A stretch of DNA of 64,000 nt from Selaginella tamariscina (GCA_003024785.1 PUQB01000527.1:1-64000); one strand, 5' to 3'; positions 1-12,517 are shown, counted from the stretch's first letter. Notes: generated by a model not told the origin, from the letters alone. Program-made: numbers and translations.

Positions 1-680
1 TAGGGTTGACCTAACCCTAGGGTTGCCCTAACCCCCCCTAAAACCCCCACCCCCCTTGAGCTTGATTCCGATAAAAGTCTCATACCTAGTTTGACGTGAC
101 TATATACTAAAGGGGGATAGGTATAGTAGCAGACCCTTATGAAAAGGGGTAATGAGAAACACCGAAGGATGTAGAAATGTAAAGCTATAATATCGTAACA
201 TGTGGAGATGTGGACCATTGAAAAATCAAAGAAATGCGTAGGTGTTGATCAAGCATTTGGGAAGTGCTTGTTGTGAGCTAGATGACAAAGGTCGTCAACA
301 ATTTAATATAAAGAAACAAAGCAAGTCTTTATTTTTATTAACCAAGGGGCCGGCAACAACACTAACTAGAGGCCTCTAATATAAATTCTAGTTAAGTAAA
401 GAAATTAACCAGTGTTGTGTGCGTCGGGTACAGACTTTGCAGACATGCAAAAGGTCTCCAGGTGACTTCATGTCACAGGTGGTGCCTTCGGCAGCTAGGT
501 TTACGACTCAGTGAACGATGGTTCTGAAGTACTTAGCTTCACGTAATGCAAGGGGGTAATGAAACTTATGTGAACTTTTAACTGACTCCACATAGAGTGA
601 TATGTTAGTTTTGGTTAACATTATCTAGTCTTGGAGTTAGACGTCAACGAGGACGTTAACATTTTCAAAGGCGAGGAGTG
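1..680. repeat. Repeat DNA with degenerate telomere-like motifs, likely 3' end of an LTR-A element
   Basis: No gene is visible. The first 50 bases carry AACCCTAGGG/CCCTAACC-type motifs that recur inside LTR-A. The purine-rich stretch just before base 681 (AAAGGCGAGGAG) sits where a polypurine tract would be if 681-2299 is a 3' LTR. The assignment to an element interior is inference; no reading frame with recognisable gag or pol similarity was found here. Confidence 0.35.
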
Positions 681-2299
681 TGTCATAGTTTTTACTATGA
701 CTCGACTCTTTACTTTGGAGGTTGATTGTTATTACCTACTGTACTATGTTGATAGACCCTAGATGTAATGAGAAACAACCCTGCTTAGTGCACTTAGGTG
801 TTTAGGGGTAGTCCGGCCAGCTATCTTTAGATGTCGCGAGAAACTCTAAGTGAAGGTAGCACTTACCTTCTAGAAAACCCACCTCTGATTTTGACGTCCT
901 AATAAGATGAGTTTGGCATGTTAAATAGGGTTAGGAACACCCCTAGGGTTGCCCTAACCACCCCCTAAAACCCCCACCACCCTTGGGTAGGGTTTAGGGG
1001 TAGGGGTTAGTGTGCAAACTCATCTCATTAATTAAGGGGTTGGCATTTTGTGCCAGCCCACTTACACATATAGGAAAGAAGGGGGGGGGGGGGGTGGTGC
1101 TCCGTCACATAAATAAGGTAGAGTATGTAGGAGTGAGGGTTCCTGGGTTCATGACTGAGCTCGTTACTCTTCTCCCATGCAAGCTAGCTTGTGTCGTTAA
1201 GGCATCAACCCTATGTTGTGCCGCCCTAACTTCCAATGATAGGGTACGTCCCACCTTCGGGGTAGCTTACCCTTAACGTTGGTGAATCCATGCCTGGGAG
1301 GTCTTGTCGGAATGCACGTTCCAAGAGGCAAAAGTTGAGGCTTGTCTCCAGCCTCCACGTCAAGCTAGGTGTAGCACTCACAACCAAGCAAGGCACATCC
1401 GTGTCCTTGTTCAATGTGGGCATGGGATCTTGTTTGACAGGTTCACGTTGCCTAGTTCCTGAGGGTTCATTGAGGGGTTCTAGAGTTAGCATTTAGGAGT
1501 CACGTTTGTGGCACTTGATGCAACTCCCAATCTAAGGGCTATGGCATGATAGCCCACATCGTGGAAGGTAGTGTCACATGGAGATGTGACACTGGGCTAG
1601 ATGTCACACGATAAATGCCTGAGGCACGCCCTTTGGGTTGTGTCATGGGCTTGGATACTCTAACAAACAGACATGCTTGTGCTCGCACTAGGGTGTTAAA
1701 CCTTGGGCATTTGCTCAAGAGAGGTTAGGCCTCGTAACTAGGTGTGCTTAGGCACATTTGACTAGGGAGTGTTCCCCTTGGAATCCAAGGGTTAAACAAC
1801 CTAAGCTTGTTAGCAGGAGCCCTTTCATGAGGCACTTGCACGGTCATGTACTTAGGGTTATCCAAACCTAGCCTTAGGGAGTTTGCTTAGCAGAACACTC
1901 ATGTCCGCCTACGATGCACACTCGTGTTCTCATTAAGTACTAGCCCTAGGTCTAGGTATGACTGGCCACTCAAACCCTTAGGGGTTAGCCTTGGTTCAGG
2001 TACCCCTTGTCGCCTAAAAGGGTTGTACTCCCGAATGAGGGTAATTCCTCAAGGGGTAAGTGACGATGCCTTGGCTCTGTCATGGGGGTATATGTGAGAC
2101 ACATCTCCTTTGTGGGGTTAGGGCATGAGCCTGTCTAGGTCTACTGGGATAGGATCCTAAAGTCTACTCAAGTTATCCTCTATGGTTTAGGGGATGGTCA
2201 TTCTAAGGACTTAGGGTAGGACTTTAAGTCTTCTACCTAATTGGGCCTCTGAGTTAGACGTGTTGCCACGTGTAGGTCCTTCGGGTTAAAACTTTGACA
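681..2299 (+). repeat. LTR-A copy, about 1.6 kb, plus orientation
   Basis: Starts TGTCATAG and ends TTGACA, giving TGTCA...TGACA terminal inverted bases as in an LTR. The same long sequence recurs in this window at about 2300-4268, 5000-6268 (reverse), 18443-19350, 19765-20546 (reverse), 44587-46271, 61119-62236 and 63856-64000. Recognisable internal landmarks are an ACTATGAC inverted repeat at the start, a telomere-like AACCCTAGGG block, a G-run followed by GCTCCGTCACATAAA, and TTCGGGTTAAAACTTGACA at the end. No target duplication was found for this copy (GAGTG against CTAGG). Whether it is truly an LTR or another long dispersed repeat is inferred from its ends. Confidence 0.6.
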
Positions 2300-4268
2300 C
2301 TAGGGCTAACTTTCCATGCTAGTCCACTCTCACAAGTCTCACAAGTAGGAAAGGGAGGGAAGGAGGGGGGGCTTCGTCATAAAAATAAGGTAGGGTAGTT
2401 TGGTCATCGGGGACTCCGCAGGCCAGATATGGTGCTTCTCAGGGAAGCTACAGTGGTCGCCAGGACATTGTGGAGAGCGTCCAACTCCGGGGGTCCGAAC
2501 TGGCAAGCCGACCTTACCTCGGAAGTGGTGGAAGGTGTTGGATGGCCTCTACCCAGATGCCGCGAGGGTCTGTGTATAGGATAGGGGAGTTCTACTACGG
2601 TGGTTTGGCAGAGAGTGTTGCTAAGCCCAAGAGTAGGACAAGCGGGGAACACCCGCTTGTAAGGTGAATAGAAGGAATATGGATATATTATATTGCTTGT
2701 CTGAGTACAAACTATCTCTAACAGAGGAGCAAAATATAAGACGCAGACTTGATTCCTAAAGACCCCGACCCACTACTCGCCTTCCTGCTTATGTAGTGGG
2801 TTACCTAACGCTAGACCCTAGGTACAGGTGGCGCCTTCCTACTGGTTTGCCACTGGTGACATAGTCCTGCCTATCACATTTATGTGCCTCCTGCCCGCGT
2901 GTTGTCCTACGTACCCTGGTAGTTGGTCTGGACGATTGGATCTACGCCTGGTTACGCGCCGCCTGCATCGCGTCGTCATCAGTTCGTACCTAAGGTACCT
3001 TCCTTATCCGGCTCTTCGTCCCTTTGCTCGTCTGCGCCACCTGGCTGTTTGACGGTGTCTGACCACCGTCAACCATAGTTGTAAAGATAGTTTTTGGGTT
3101 CATAAGTGAGCTCGTTATTCTCCTATCAATGTAGCTTTTAGCTTATGTCGTCAAGGCATAACCCATATTATGCCACCCTAACTTTAAGCGCATAGGGGTA
3201 TGTCACATCGTAAAGGTTGTTCAACCCATATCATTAACAAATCTGCACCTAAGAAGTCATGTTGAAGTACACATTCCAATGGTCAAAGGTCAAGGCATGT
3301 CTTCGGCCTTCTTCTCCACATCAAGTTAAGAGCAGCACACATAGCTAAGCATGGCACATTCATGTCCTTATTCAATTGTGGGAATGGAATTTCAATTGAC
3401 AAGTTCTCTTTATCATGTTCCTTAAGATTCACAAAGAGGGGGTTCTAGGGGTTGCATCTACAAGCCACGTTCTGGGACCAGGTGTAGCTCTTGAGTCTGA
3501 AAGACTATGTGAGATAGTCCATGTCTTGTTGAGATATATCATATGAACATGTAACACTGGGCTAAATGGTGCATGATACAATGTCGAAGCACAACCTTAG
3601 GAGTTGCATCACAGGTTTCGACGCCAAGAAGTTGGATATTTCTAGCAAGTTGCGTGCTTATGCTCACATTAAAGTGCTAAGCCTTGGGAATCTGCTAAAG
3701 GGAGGTTAGGTCTTAAAATCAAGTGTGCTAGCAAGCACACTTGGCTAGGGGTGATCTTCCTATGAACATGTATTGGAGATGAACAACCTAAGTTCATTTA
3801 GTAAGAGCCCTCTCATGAGGCACTCTTATGGTTGTATGCTTAGAGTTCTCCAAACTAGCCTTAAGGTATTTGCTTAATAGCACACTCATGTCCATCTCTA
3901 GGACACACTCGTGTTCTCACTAAGTACTAGCCTTAAATTAAATTATGTCTTAGCCACTCAAACCCTTAAGGGTTAGTATTGCCCTCATCGACTTAAAAGG
4001 GTTGTACTTCTGAATGAGGATGATTTCTCAAAGGGTAAGTGACACTACTTTAGCTCTTTCAAGAGGTATGTGTAAATATGTCTCCTTGGTGAGGTTTAGG
4101 GCATGAGCCTATCTAAATCTTATGAAGCAGGATCTTAAAGTCTACTCGAATTATTAGGGAATAGTTATTCTAAGGGACTTAGGGTAGAACCTAAATCTCA
4201 TGCCTTTTAACAAACTTAACATTGTTCACACAGGGTGATATGTTGATCCTTTGGGTTAAAACTTGACA
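2300..4268 (+). repeat. LTR-A partial copy, interrupted by a solo LTR-B
   Basis: Lacks the first third of LTR-A and begins near the CCACTCTCACAAGT region. It continues to the same GGGTTAAAACTTGACA end. Bases 2401-3075 are a later insertion; removing them and one TAGTT rejoins the LTR-A sequence. Confidence 0.55.
2401..3075 (-). mobile_element. Solo LTR-B with 5-bp target duplication
   Basis: On the minus strand the element reads TGGTTGAC...GATGACCA. It matches over its length the LTRs at 34283-34961 and 41754-42435. It is bounded by TAGTT at 2396-2400 and TAGTT at 3076-3080, a perfect 5-bp target-site duplication. No internal sequence is left, so it is a solo LTR formed by LTR-LTR recombination (inference from the standard mechanism). 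It is nested in an LTR-A copy, so it is younger than that copy. Confidence 0.9.
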
Positions 4269-4990
4269 ATGAATGTCAATCAAGTAGGAAAAATTAGTCA
4301 AGGAACTAGGTTGACAAATCTAGGTCATGAAGCAATCATAAAATCTACGGTGTAGAGATGACCATGGAGATTGAGATCGAGGTAAAGACAGAGGAGATAG
4401 TTTGTCTATGTAATGGCCAACATCCCTTTTACAAATGCATGTGGAATGGCAAGGTGAAACCAAGAAGAAGTTTGGTGTGTCGCAATTGTTACAATCCTTG
4501 GTAAACTAGCCAATTTACCCAAGGATTAGTAAATTCAATAGCCAAAAATGTATTTCAATCCTTTTATCCTCTCAATCTTTAAAACCAAGACTTCACAATT
4601 CATAAGATTCTTATCATATTTTCATTAACCAAATGAACAAAGAGGCAATTGCTTATTTGAACTTTCATTCCATACAGGTTTAACCATGGTGTGTAACAAT
4701 AATCACCTCAGCCATTTATTATCTTAACATCGGAGGCTGGTGTTAGTTATACACTCACCAAGTTGTGTAGCTATAACTCATGTACAAGCCATGAGATTGA
4801 GTTAGGAATGTTGCTTAATCAAGAGGAGCTATATTAGGAGAGCTAGTGCACGAGGCAAAGTTCCATTGGGAGAGTGGGAGCAATCCTAAGACCAAGCTAA
4901 CACGAAAGTAATAGCAACCAAAGGGAGCATAATGTTGGTGTAACAATATATATATATATATTGAGAAACATCTTGCACCTCTCCCGAGAG
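4269..4990. other. AT-rich intergenic DNA, nothing recognised
   Basis: No supported coding region, RNA gene or repeat similarity was seen. A short TA microsatellite lies near 4949-4961. It may be the interior of an LTR-A element, but nothing diagnostic is present. Confidence 0.4.
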
Positions 4991-6268
4991 CACAACCCTT
5001 ATAAAGCTATGAGGGTAGCATGACCCACAATTAACCCCAAGGGTTTGGGTGTCCAAGCCATACCTATCTTAGGGTTAGTAATTAGTGACCACACAATTGT
5101 TTGCTATTGGCAGGCATGAGTGTTTCCCTAAGCAAACCCTAAGACTAAGGTTGGAAAACCTTGACCATATGTCCCCCGCGGGAACCATGCACATGTCTTT
5201 AGGAAGGCCTCACAGGTTGTTTAGCCCTCATACATGTTCACACACTTTGAGAATGAACATCCCTAGCCATGTGTGCCAACATGCACACTTGGCCAAGAGA
5301 TAGCACCCTCTATCTAGAACATAAGCATGTGTGCTCACCAAAATCACCAACCTTTCAGCCTAAAACCGAGACATGACCCATGAGTGTTCTATTGTATGAG
5401 ATCCATCGTAGTACTACGTGTAGCAAGACACTATTTCCAAGACATACGCTATCGTTATAGCCCCTCAGAGACTAGAACTACATCTAGTACCATGAACATG
5501 ACTAGTTAGATGCCCAATTCAAGAAGCTCACACTTGGAAATCCAAGAACCCACACACATACTTAACCAAGAGCATAGACAATTTTTATAGTGTGAGTTAA
5601 GATGTGTGTTTGTGGCAATGTCATGATGATAAGGGTAGGTTAACCCCTAGGGTGTGATGCACCCTAGAAGAAAGTGGGATGTAGGCGACATAACTTGCCT
5701 AACTCTGCCTTATTTTGTTGACAAAGCCACCCCCTTAAAATCTTGTCTTAAAATGTGGGCTAGCACTAAAATGCTAACCCTTTGTTTAATAGTTAAGCAC
5801 TAATTAAATTTTGGAAATATTCTAAATCTAATGCAATATTATGAGCAACCCTAAAGTTAAATCGGGTGTTTCTAACCCTAATTGATATGTCAAACTCACT
5901 AAACTTGAAAAGAACTTTTTAAAAGGTAAGTTCTATATTCGCTTAGACTTTCCTACAAATACTTTGTGACATCCATCCAAACTAACCCTCAATACCCAAG
6001 TGCACTAACAAGTTTTTTTCTTATTATATCTAAAAGTTCAATTACAAACTCAATAAGTAACAACAATCAACTTTCAAAGTAAATTTAAAAGTTCAATCAC
6101 AAACTCAATAATTAACAACAATCAACTTTCAAAGTAAATTTAAAAATTCAATCACGAACTCAGTAAGTAACACCAATCAACTTTCAAAGTAAATTTAAAA
6201 GTTCAATCATGAACTCAGTAAGTAATAACAATCAACTTTCAAAGTAAAAGGTAATAAAAACTATGACA
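4991..6268 (-). repeat. LTR-A copy, reverse orientation
   Basis: The reverse complement follows the LTR-A order: the TGTCATAGTTTTTA start lies at its right edge (6268), followed by the GTGCACTTGGG block, the GCTAACCC/GGGTTGGCA block and the GGTATGGCTTGG block near 5040. The left edge is approximate because similarity fades. It contains the tandem array described separately at 6020-6250. Confidence 0.5.
6020..6250. repeat. Tandem repeat, about 59-bp unit, four copies
   Basis: Four successive copies of a unit containing AAAAGTTCAAT, AACTCA, TAACAACAATCAA and CTTTCAAAGTAAATTT. The equivalent position in other LTR-A copies has only one unit, so this is a local expansion inside the reversed LTR-A. 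Confidence 0.8.
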
Positions 6269-7737
6269 AAAACAATATTATTAGTATCCATCAAAGAACT
6301 ACTAAGGTCTCATCCAACTTGTAAGGGATTCTAACAAGAGAGTTGCGTAATATCCCCAACTACAAGCCAACTAACACTGGTATGGTAGACTATGTCAATG
6401 ATGTTCTATTGATCCAAGTAATCATTGATAAGTAGAGGATAAGGCATGATATTTCTTTGCTTGCACTATAGGTTAGGCCTTTTAGATCCCAAGCTAATGC
6501 AATTTTGGTTCAAATAACAAACTAGGCAAGGTAGTACCACACAGGATTGTGTGTGACCTTATAATTGAATATTGTGAAGATGGACATGCATACAAACAAT
6601 GGGTATGATGGATGCTAGGCAAACCATGTTGAGAGAAGCCAAGTATAGCATGGTTGGGAGCATAAGTACTTTCTCCATGGATGGCAAGGAGATCACCATG
6701 CTTAAAAGTTAAGTTCAAGTGAAGTATATGTTCCAAACGAGAGGTTAGACTTGAGGTTCATATTACTAGTTTTCTAAGGGTTTGAAGATTCACAATGAAG
6801 AATTTTGAGGTTGACGTATGGTGAGTACTATTACACACCATGATTAAGAATGAGGATTAAATAACTTAATTAATTTATGACAATATAATGTCATTAAAGT
6901 CCTGCATTAATAATTAAGAAGGTAAAAAAGTTTGAAATGATATACAGTCGAGTTAACAATAATATATAATAAACGGACCGTGGCATTGATCATAAATAAT
7001 TATTAATCCTTGTGTGAACAACATAGTTTACTATAATTGTAACTATGTTATTAATCCTTATGTAAATGGCATAATTTAATAGGATTCATGACATCGATCG
7101 AAAGGAATCTAAAATCAATACAATAACCCAATAGTATTTTATCATAACCCAATACTATTTAATCTAACCCACTACTTTCTTGTAGAAATCCACAAGAAAA
7201 GAGACTTTTCACTTTTCTTCTTAGTCTTTCCATTTTCCACTCCAAATAGCAGCTTCTCATGAATTCATACAAGAGCCCCATCTTACCTAATGTGTGGATG
7301 CATATAATATATACATTAGTTTTAAAGAAGCCATAAATCTACATATTGGCGTAAACAGAGAACTCACTCATCATCCATAAAATCCCAATGTACCCTATGG
7401 CTCTTGGATCTACACGGCTGCCTTGGAATGTGAATATTGGTGTACAAAGAGAACTTGCACGTGAGAGACAGAGGTTTAGGGTTTATTACCAATACCAGCA
7501 CCATGCGATGAATGATAGAACACAGTTTGTATACTTGAAAGTAATGTAGATTACCAAGCGTCAAGAGAGTCTCTCTACCGATTTGGATGTTGAAGATGGC
7601 TGCCCTGCTTCGTGGCCTGTGCCAGCCTAGGAAAACATGTTTCCGGACTTAAAAATAAAGGTTTAATAAATATATTGTATATAAAAGAGTGACGGTAGCA
7701 TATAAATATATATATATATATATATATATGAATGCAG
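6269..7737. other. Intergenic DNA before EIN2, with TA microsatellite
   Basis: No supported gene. Bases 7706-7729 are a TA dinucleotide run lying just past the EIN2 stop codon, in its presumed 3' untranslated region. The remainder is AT-rich single-copy-like sequence. Confidence 0.5.
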
Positions 7738-10700
7738 TTAAGACCTTCGACCACTCTTGCTTCCCCCCAGCCGACGTTTGTAGCGCTTCAACACCGATGC
7801 CAAGTTCTCCTTGCCCTTGGGAAAGGCAACATCTCCTGCCGCAGTTCCCGTCCTTCCCTTGCGTGAACCAACGGCCATTTCAACTTCCTTGATCATTTCT
7901 AGATAGCGGCTGCCGCTAGCCGGCTTCCCATTTGGGTTGCTCGTGTTCCTTCCCCAAGACCAAGGACATGGCGCATCAGCACTATTGACCTTCCGAGTTG
8001 TGCAGCACGAGCATGGATGCATCACAATCCTAGTTGCATTTGAGAATGCTGGCTCGATGATACCCTGCACATGCACCCATCAGTATATACACACACACAC
8101 ACGGACCGGCGCCACTTACCTGCAGCCGGTTGAGGACGTACGTGTACTTGCCCCACAGCTCGGGCCTGCTCTCCATTAATGCCAGCTCCAGCAGCCGGTG
8201 AATGCACCATACTCCAAAGCTCACGACGAGGAGAGAGCTCCCCCACACGCATGAATCACTACAAGGGGCCACCAGTCCAGATCCACGCCCATGCCACCCC
8301 ACTGCCGATTCAAGTGCCGACTTCTCTCGAGCAGTAGCCGCAGTCCCAGCGACGAGGTCCTCGTCACAACCATTATCCGTTCGGAAGAGCCAATCCGAGC
8401 CCTCTAGTTGCAGAAGCTTCCTAACGCACAACTGTAGGTGCTCAAATACCTCCCAACCAAACTCCACGCCGTGTGACAGCGACACAAGAGCCCTCTTCTT
8501 GCTACAGTTGGTACCAAAAAGCTGCTCAAATGGTTGCCTCGACCATAACGACTCCGTTTGTGAGGCAGCCTGAATCGAGAAACCATCCCTGTGACTCTGC
8601 GAAGGGGAAATGTCGTCAAAAGACAGGGGAGCGCTGTCCCCTTGGAGAGACTTCTCCAGCTCCCCAGTAGCTCTGTACACTAACGGATTCCACTTGTCCA
8701 CCGTCTTAGTTGAGAAGCTGCTCCACTCGTACTCTCCTGGCATATTGGCTGTCTGATCATACCCCGCTTGCTTTGAAAACACGCTGCCAACCTCCTGCTG
8801 AGATGTATCGTCCACATTCGTCCTGAAGTGATAAGTTGATGGTATCCGCTCCGGTCGTGCCCTTACACTCTCCACCGGGCTTGGCCTGTTATACGACGCC
8901 AGGTTGTAGCCGTGAATTGTCGCAGGCTGAAAATTCAAGTCTTCATGGTAAGAAAAATGTCGAAGGCTTGAATAGCGGTGATCGCGTCCAGCGTAATCCC
9001 GCAACCAACTCTGAGATGTTGATGCAGAGTGTGTGGTTCCAAACGCATCTCCCGATAAGCTGTTCCTCCTGGCGTCCCAGCTATTCCGACAGGCATTGGT
9101 TTTCATAGGAAAGCTCGCTAAATCCTGTCCAACAGGTTGACCATGAAAATCGAATAGCCGCCCCCAAAATTCATCCAAGATGGCGGCAAACTGCCTTCTT
9201 GCTGCACGTCCCAGTCCGGACAACCTGGAAAAGCTGCCCCCGCCTTCACTTCCAAGGGTGCCGACTTCATTTGATTCAGTTCTAGATATGACTGACTCTT
9301 CGGAGCTAACACCTGCACCTGTAGCAGACGAAAATCTGTCGAAATCCGCAACCTCCTCCCAGCTTTCTTCAACTCCCACAGGTTTTCTACTTTCTTCTTC
9401 TTCGAATTCCTCTTCATCTTCTTCTTCTTCTGTTGCTTGCGGTTCTGTTGCATCTTCAGCTTGAGCTGCTTCAGTTGGTGTTAATTGAGCGGCAGCAGAA
9501 GACAATGGAGATGAAATTTCTCCAGTCTCATAAGGTTCCGCATGATCCACAACAGTGATTCTATCGTTCTCGCGGTCCTCTGCACGGCATTTCCCCTGCT
9601 TCTCGTCACTTCTGCATGCCCGAGTATCCAAGCCCTCCTCTAGAACAGGCGTAGAGACTGGTGGTTCTGCGGTAGGGACTAGCGTCTCAGGGAGAGCACT
9701 CGTGACTTGGACGCCATCGGACCTGATGGGAGTGAAGGACAGCCAGAGCAGAAGAGCAACTAAGATGCTAACCACCAACACCACAAGGAATATGTTGGAA
9801 TCATGAAACTCCCAGCTCGTTGGGCCGCCCCAGTCTTCGCTGTGACCGAAGAACGCGCTAAACAACAGGCAGATGTTCAGCAGCAGGACGAAAATTAGTC
9901 CCAACCATGCCAACAGTTCCACCGGTGGAGAAATCCTGCTTTTTCCCAGGTAAGCTGTCGATGAAGTTAAGCGGATGAGAGGGATCGATAAGAAAGGAAG
10001 TTGAAAAGCCAGTACAACCTGGGATAGAAGCAGCATCTGGTAAGCTCCTTCACTCCCGCAGGTCCATGCACAAATGTATGCAATGATGACAGCTGCTACT
10101 CGCATCAAAAGCCGGTGTAGCCAAGCATCAATGCGCTTTCCTAGCAGGCCTTCACTAGCTATCTGACAAACCATCGTCCCCGTCAGAGTTGAGAGCACTC
10201 CGGCGCAAAGCAGAGCCAGGCCAAAAGCTAGAGGAGCGAGAGTGAGCGATTTAAGCCCTGCAGCGCGGAAACATGTCAACCCCTAAACATGTCAAGCTCA
10301 ACTGCGTACCTGCTCCATAATCGCATACCCATCCTGAAGCGTAAGAGCAGCAAAGCCCGCGTTGTGAAACGTTGTTGCCGATGCAACCATGATACTCAAA
10401 TTGATGGCCAAAGGGATAGCCCAGATGAATATAAGACGAGCTTGGTTGTTGCTCTTGTGCTGTTCCTCGGTAAGACAAGAAGAAGAAAAAGATTAGTTGC
10501 TTGTCCAGCCGCTCCTACGTACGACGTACCTGAACAATCGCAGAGTTAAGATACAAGTTGTGAGGCATGACGTTAGCGCCAAAAAGAGCAACTATTGCGT
10601 AGAGACTGTCACTCTTCAGCCTGGGCCACAAACCCCCAAGAATGGGCACAATCGAAGGCCTGCCAAGCAATGCGTTCAGCACGGAAACAAACACCGCGGA

Positions 10701-11325
10701 CACAGCAATCACCCCGACAACAAGCTCCGCTTTAAGAGGGCCCTAAAGTTGCACAGAGAGCATGAACAAATGCATTTCGTACAAGAAAATTCCTCGGCTT
10801 ACCAGGGACGGCAACAAGCTCATCAGGAAAGGCACGTCTACTGCAGCAACCAACACGCCAACAAGCAGAGGGAGCCCGAGGAGCAGATTTAATCCAACCG
10901 CACTGCTCAGTACCTGAAAGAAAGTAGGGATTAGGGAGCAAGCCAAGAAATGGAGGTTGCTCACCATTGCACAATCTAAAACTACGAGTGATGTCTCAGT
11001 GAGAAACCACAGCAGCAAACAGACTGCGATGGGATATTCGTCATGACAAGCCTGGATGGAGAAAAAGGTGAGTAAGAGAACAAGGAAGGCCCGGAGAGAG
11101 ATTGCCCACCTGTGCCAAATGTTTACCGCTAACAAGGCCAAGATGTAGTGCGAGTGTGTGGAGGAGGAGCGCAATCGAGTTGGCCAGAAAAACCACCCAC
11201 ACAAGTTCATACCCAAATCTGGACCCTCCTTCTATGCAAGTTGCCCAGTTACCCGGGTGCAACGACCCAATTGAGAGTAGCAAGGCAGGGGCAAGAAGCG
11301 AAATGTAAGTGGGCGACCTCTTCAT
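7738..11325 (-). CDS. EIN2: EIN2 orthologue, ethylene signalling membrane protein
   Basis: EIN2 is the ER-membrane transducer of the ethylene pathway; in angiosperms its C-terminal end is released and moves to the nucleus. The gene has seven coding exons: 11325-11110, 11051-10965, 10913-10803, 10742-10530, 10465-10310, 10257-8120 and 8064-7738, for about 1,080 residues (Arabidopsis about 1,290). The first ~440 residues form an Nramp-like block of hydrophobic helices. This is followed by an acidic Ser-rich cytosolic tail and the very conserved end GRTGTAAGDVAFPKGKENL and LKRYKRRL, the latter equivalent to the known EIN2 nuclear localisation signal. The exon 5/6 junction is one base short (G-run at 10256-10258), probably a consensus error. 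The start codon was chosen because the first helix follows at once. It is divergent from the glycosylase gene, 162 bp away. Confidence 0.93.
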
Positions 11326-11487
11326 ACCTGCTTCGCCTCCGTACTCAGCTGAATTCAGCAGCCATTGCGCAAAGCGAAGGAAGCCCTAACCAGCGCCAGT
11401 AAAAAAATGTGACCTATCTATCTACCAGATCGCTTTTAGGGATAAAAAGCGTTGTTGCACCATAAGCCCGTTCTTTGGAGTACAGCC
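11326..11487. promoter_or_regulatory. Shared intergenic region between EIN2 and MBD4-like gene
   Basis: Only 162 bp separate the two divergent start codons, so both 5' untranslated regions and core promoters must lie here or overlap the neighbouring gene. No clear TATA box was identified on either strand. The bidirectional role is inferred from geometry. Confidence 0.5.
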
Positions 11488-12461
11488 ATGGCGGCCCGTC
11501 GTCTACAAAGGTACAGAGTGGATTTTTAATCTCTATCTAATTTGGACTGTGTGCGGACAGAGCTTCACAGAGTTGATATCCAGATTCGCGTTCAAGAAGC
11601 CTGAGCCAGCCCCTGGCCCGTCCCCCTTAGCATTAGGCAAGAGCCTGATTCAGCGTAAGCTGGAGCAAGCGACACTGCTCGGGATACCAACGAAGAAGAA
11701 GCAACAAAGTCGGCCGCTTGCAGCTACCAAGACAATCTCGAAGAAGAGCAAAAACAAGACGACGACATGCCTTGTTAAAGTGGAAGAGGAAGATGGGATG
11801 TTCCTGAAAGAGCAAGACAAGCGTGTGGGCCTTCTAGAAGCTGCTCTTGCCAAGCGCAAGGCCCGCCACGAGCGTCTGGATAAGGTGAGGGCGGAGGCGA
11901 AGAAGCTCGAGTTTGAAAGGAGGAAGCGCAAGCTGCGGCAACTTTTGCAAGCTGTAGAGCAGCGGAATGAGTTTCCTCAGCCTGCGTGGGTTCCGCCACG
12001 CTCTCCTCATAGATTGATACAGGAGAAACTGTACAATGACCCTTGGAAGATGATTGTGGCTTGTATCTTCCTGCACAGGACCACCGGTACACAGGCAAGT
12101 ACAGAGTTGCATTCCTTTCTTTCGGTTATAGGCCTAATTTCGTGTGCAGATGAGGAGAGTGTTGTGGAATTTTTTCGAACTCTTTCCGAGCCCTCAAGCG
12201 GTTATAGATGCGCCGGTTGAGCAACTGTTGTCTGTATTGAAGCCTTTGGGACTCTTCAACAAGCGCGCGCAACTCATACAACGCTTCTCACACGAGTACT
12301 TGTACACAAATTGGACAGACATTGCCCAGCTCCATGGAGTTGGAGCTTATGCGGATGATGCTTACAAGATCTTCGTGGATGGCCGGTGGAGAGAAGTGGT
12401 ACCGGATGACGCAATGCTAGATAAGTACTGGGAGTGGCTTCATGAGACTCAGCCCGAGTGA
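11488..12461 (+). CDS. MBD4L: MBD4-like DNA glycosylase (HhH-GPD fold)
   Basis: Predicted nuclear mismatch glycosylase that removes T or U paired with G in base-excision repair. Exons are 11488-11510, 11563-12094 and 12150-12461, giving 288 residues. The N-terminal half is a Lys/Arg-rich, partly coiled region without a methyl-CpG-binding domain, as in plant MBD4L proteins. The C-terminal half is the glycosylase domain: NDPWKMIVACIFLHRTTGTQ, the hairpin LHGVGAYADDAYKIF containing the catalytic Asp, and the final DKYWEWL helix typical of MBD4. Intron 1 is 52 bp. Intron 2 begins with GC (CAG/GCAAGT) and ends GTGCAG, a GC-AG intron. The gene converges on the peptidase gene with 56 bp between stop codons. 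Confidence 0.9.
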
Positions 12462-12517
12462 GGTCGTCTAGTCGAAATATTATATGAAATAGCGTGTGCG
12501 TGTGTATATGTTTAGAA

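Noticed and set aside
1010..1496. Open frames on both strands in LTR-A
   Set aside because: Not conserved in frame between LTR-A copies; shadows of repeat sequence.
7937..9806. Open frames on the plus strand opposite EIN2 exon 6
   Set aside because: They are antisense shadows of a long conserved exon, with no motif and no codon logic of their own.
10279..10340. A 27-bp intron (GT...TTTAG) that would rescue the EIN2 exon 5/6 frame
   Set aside because: Implausibly short. A missing G at the GCAG/GG acceptor is simpler and fits the window-wide pattern.
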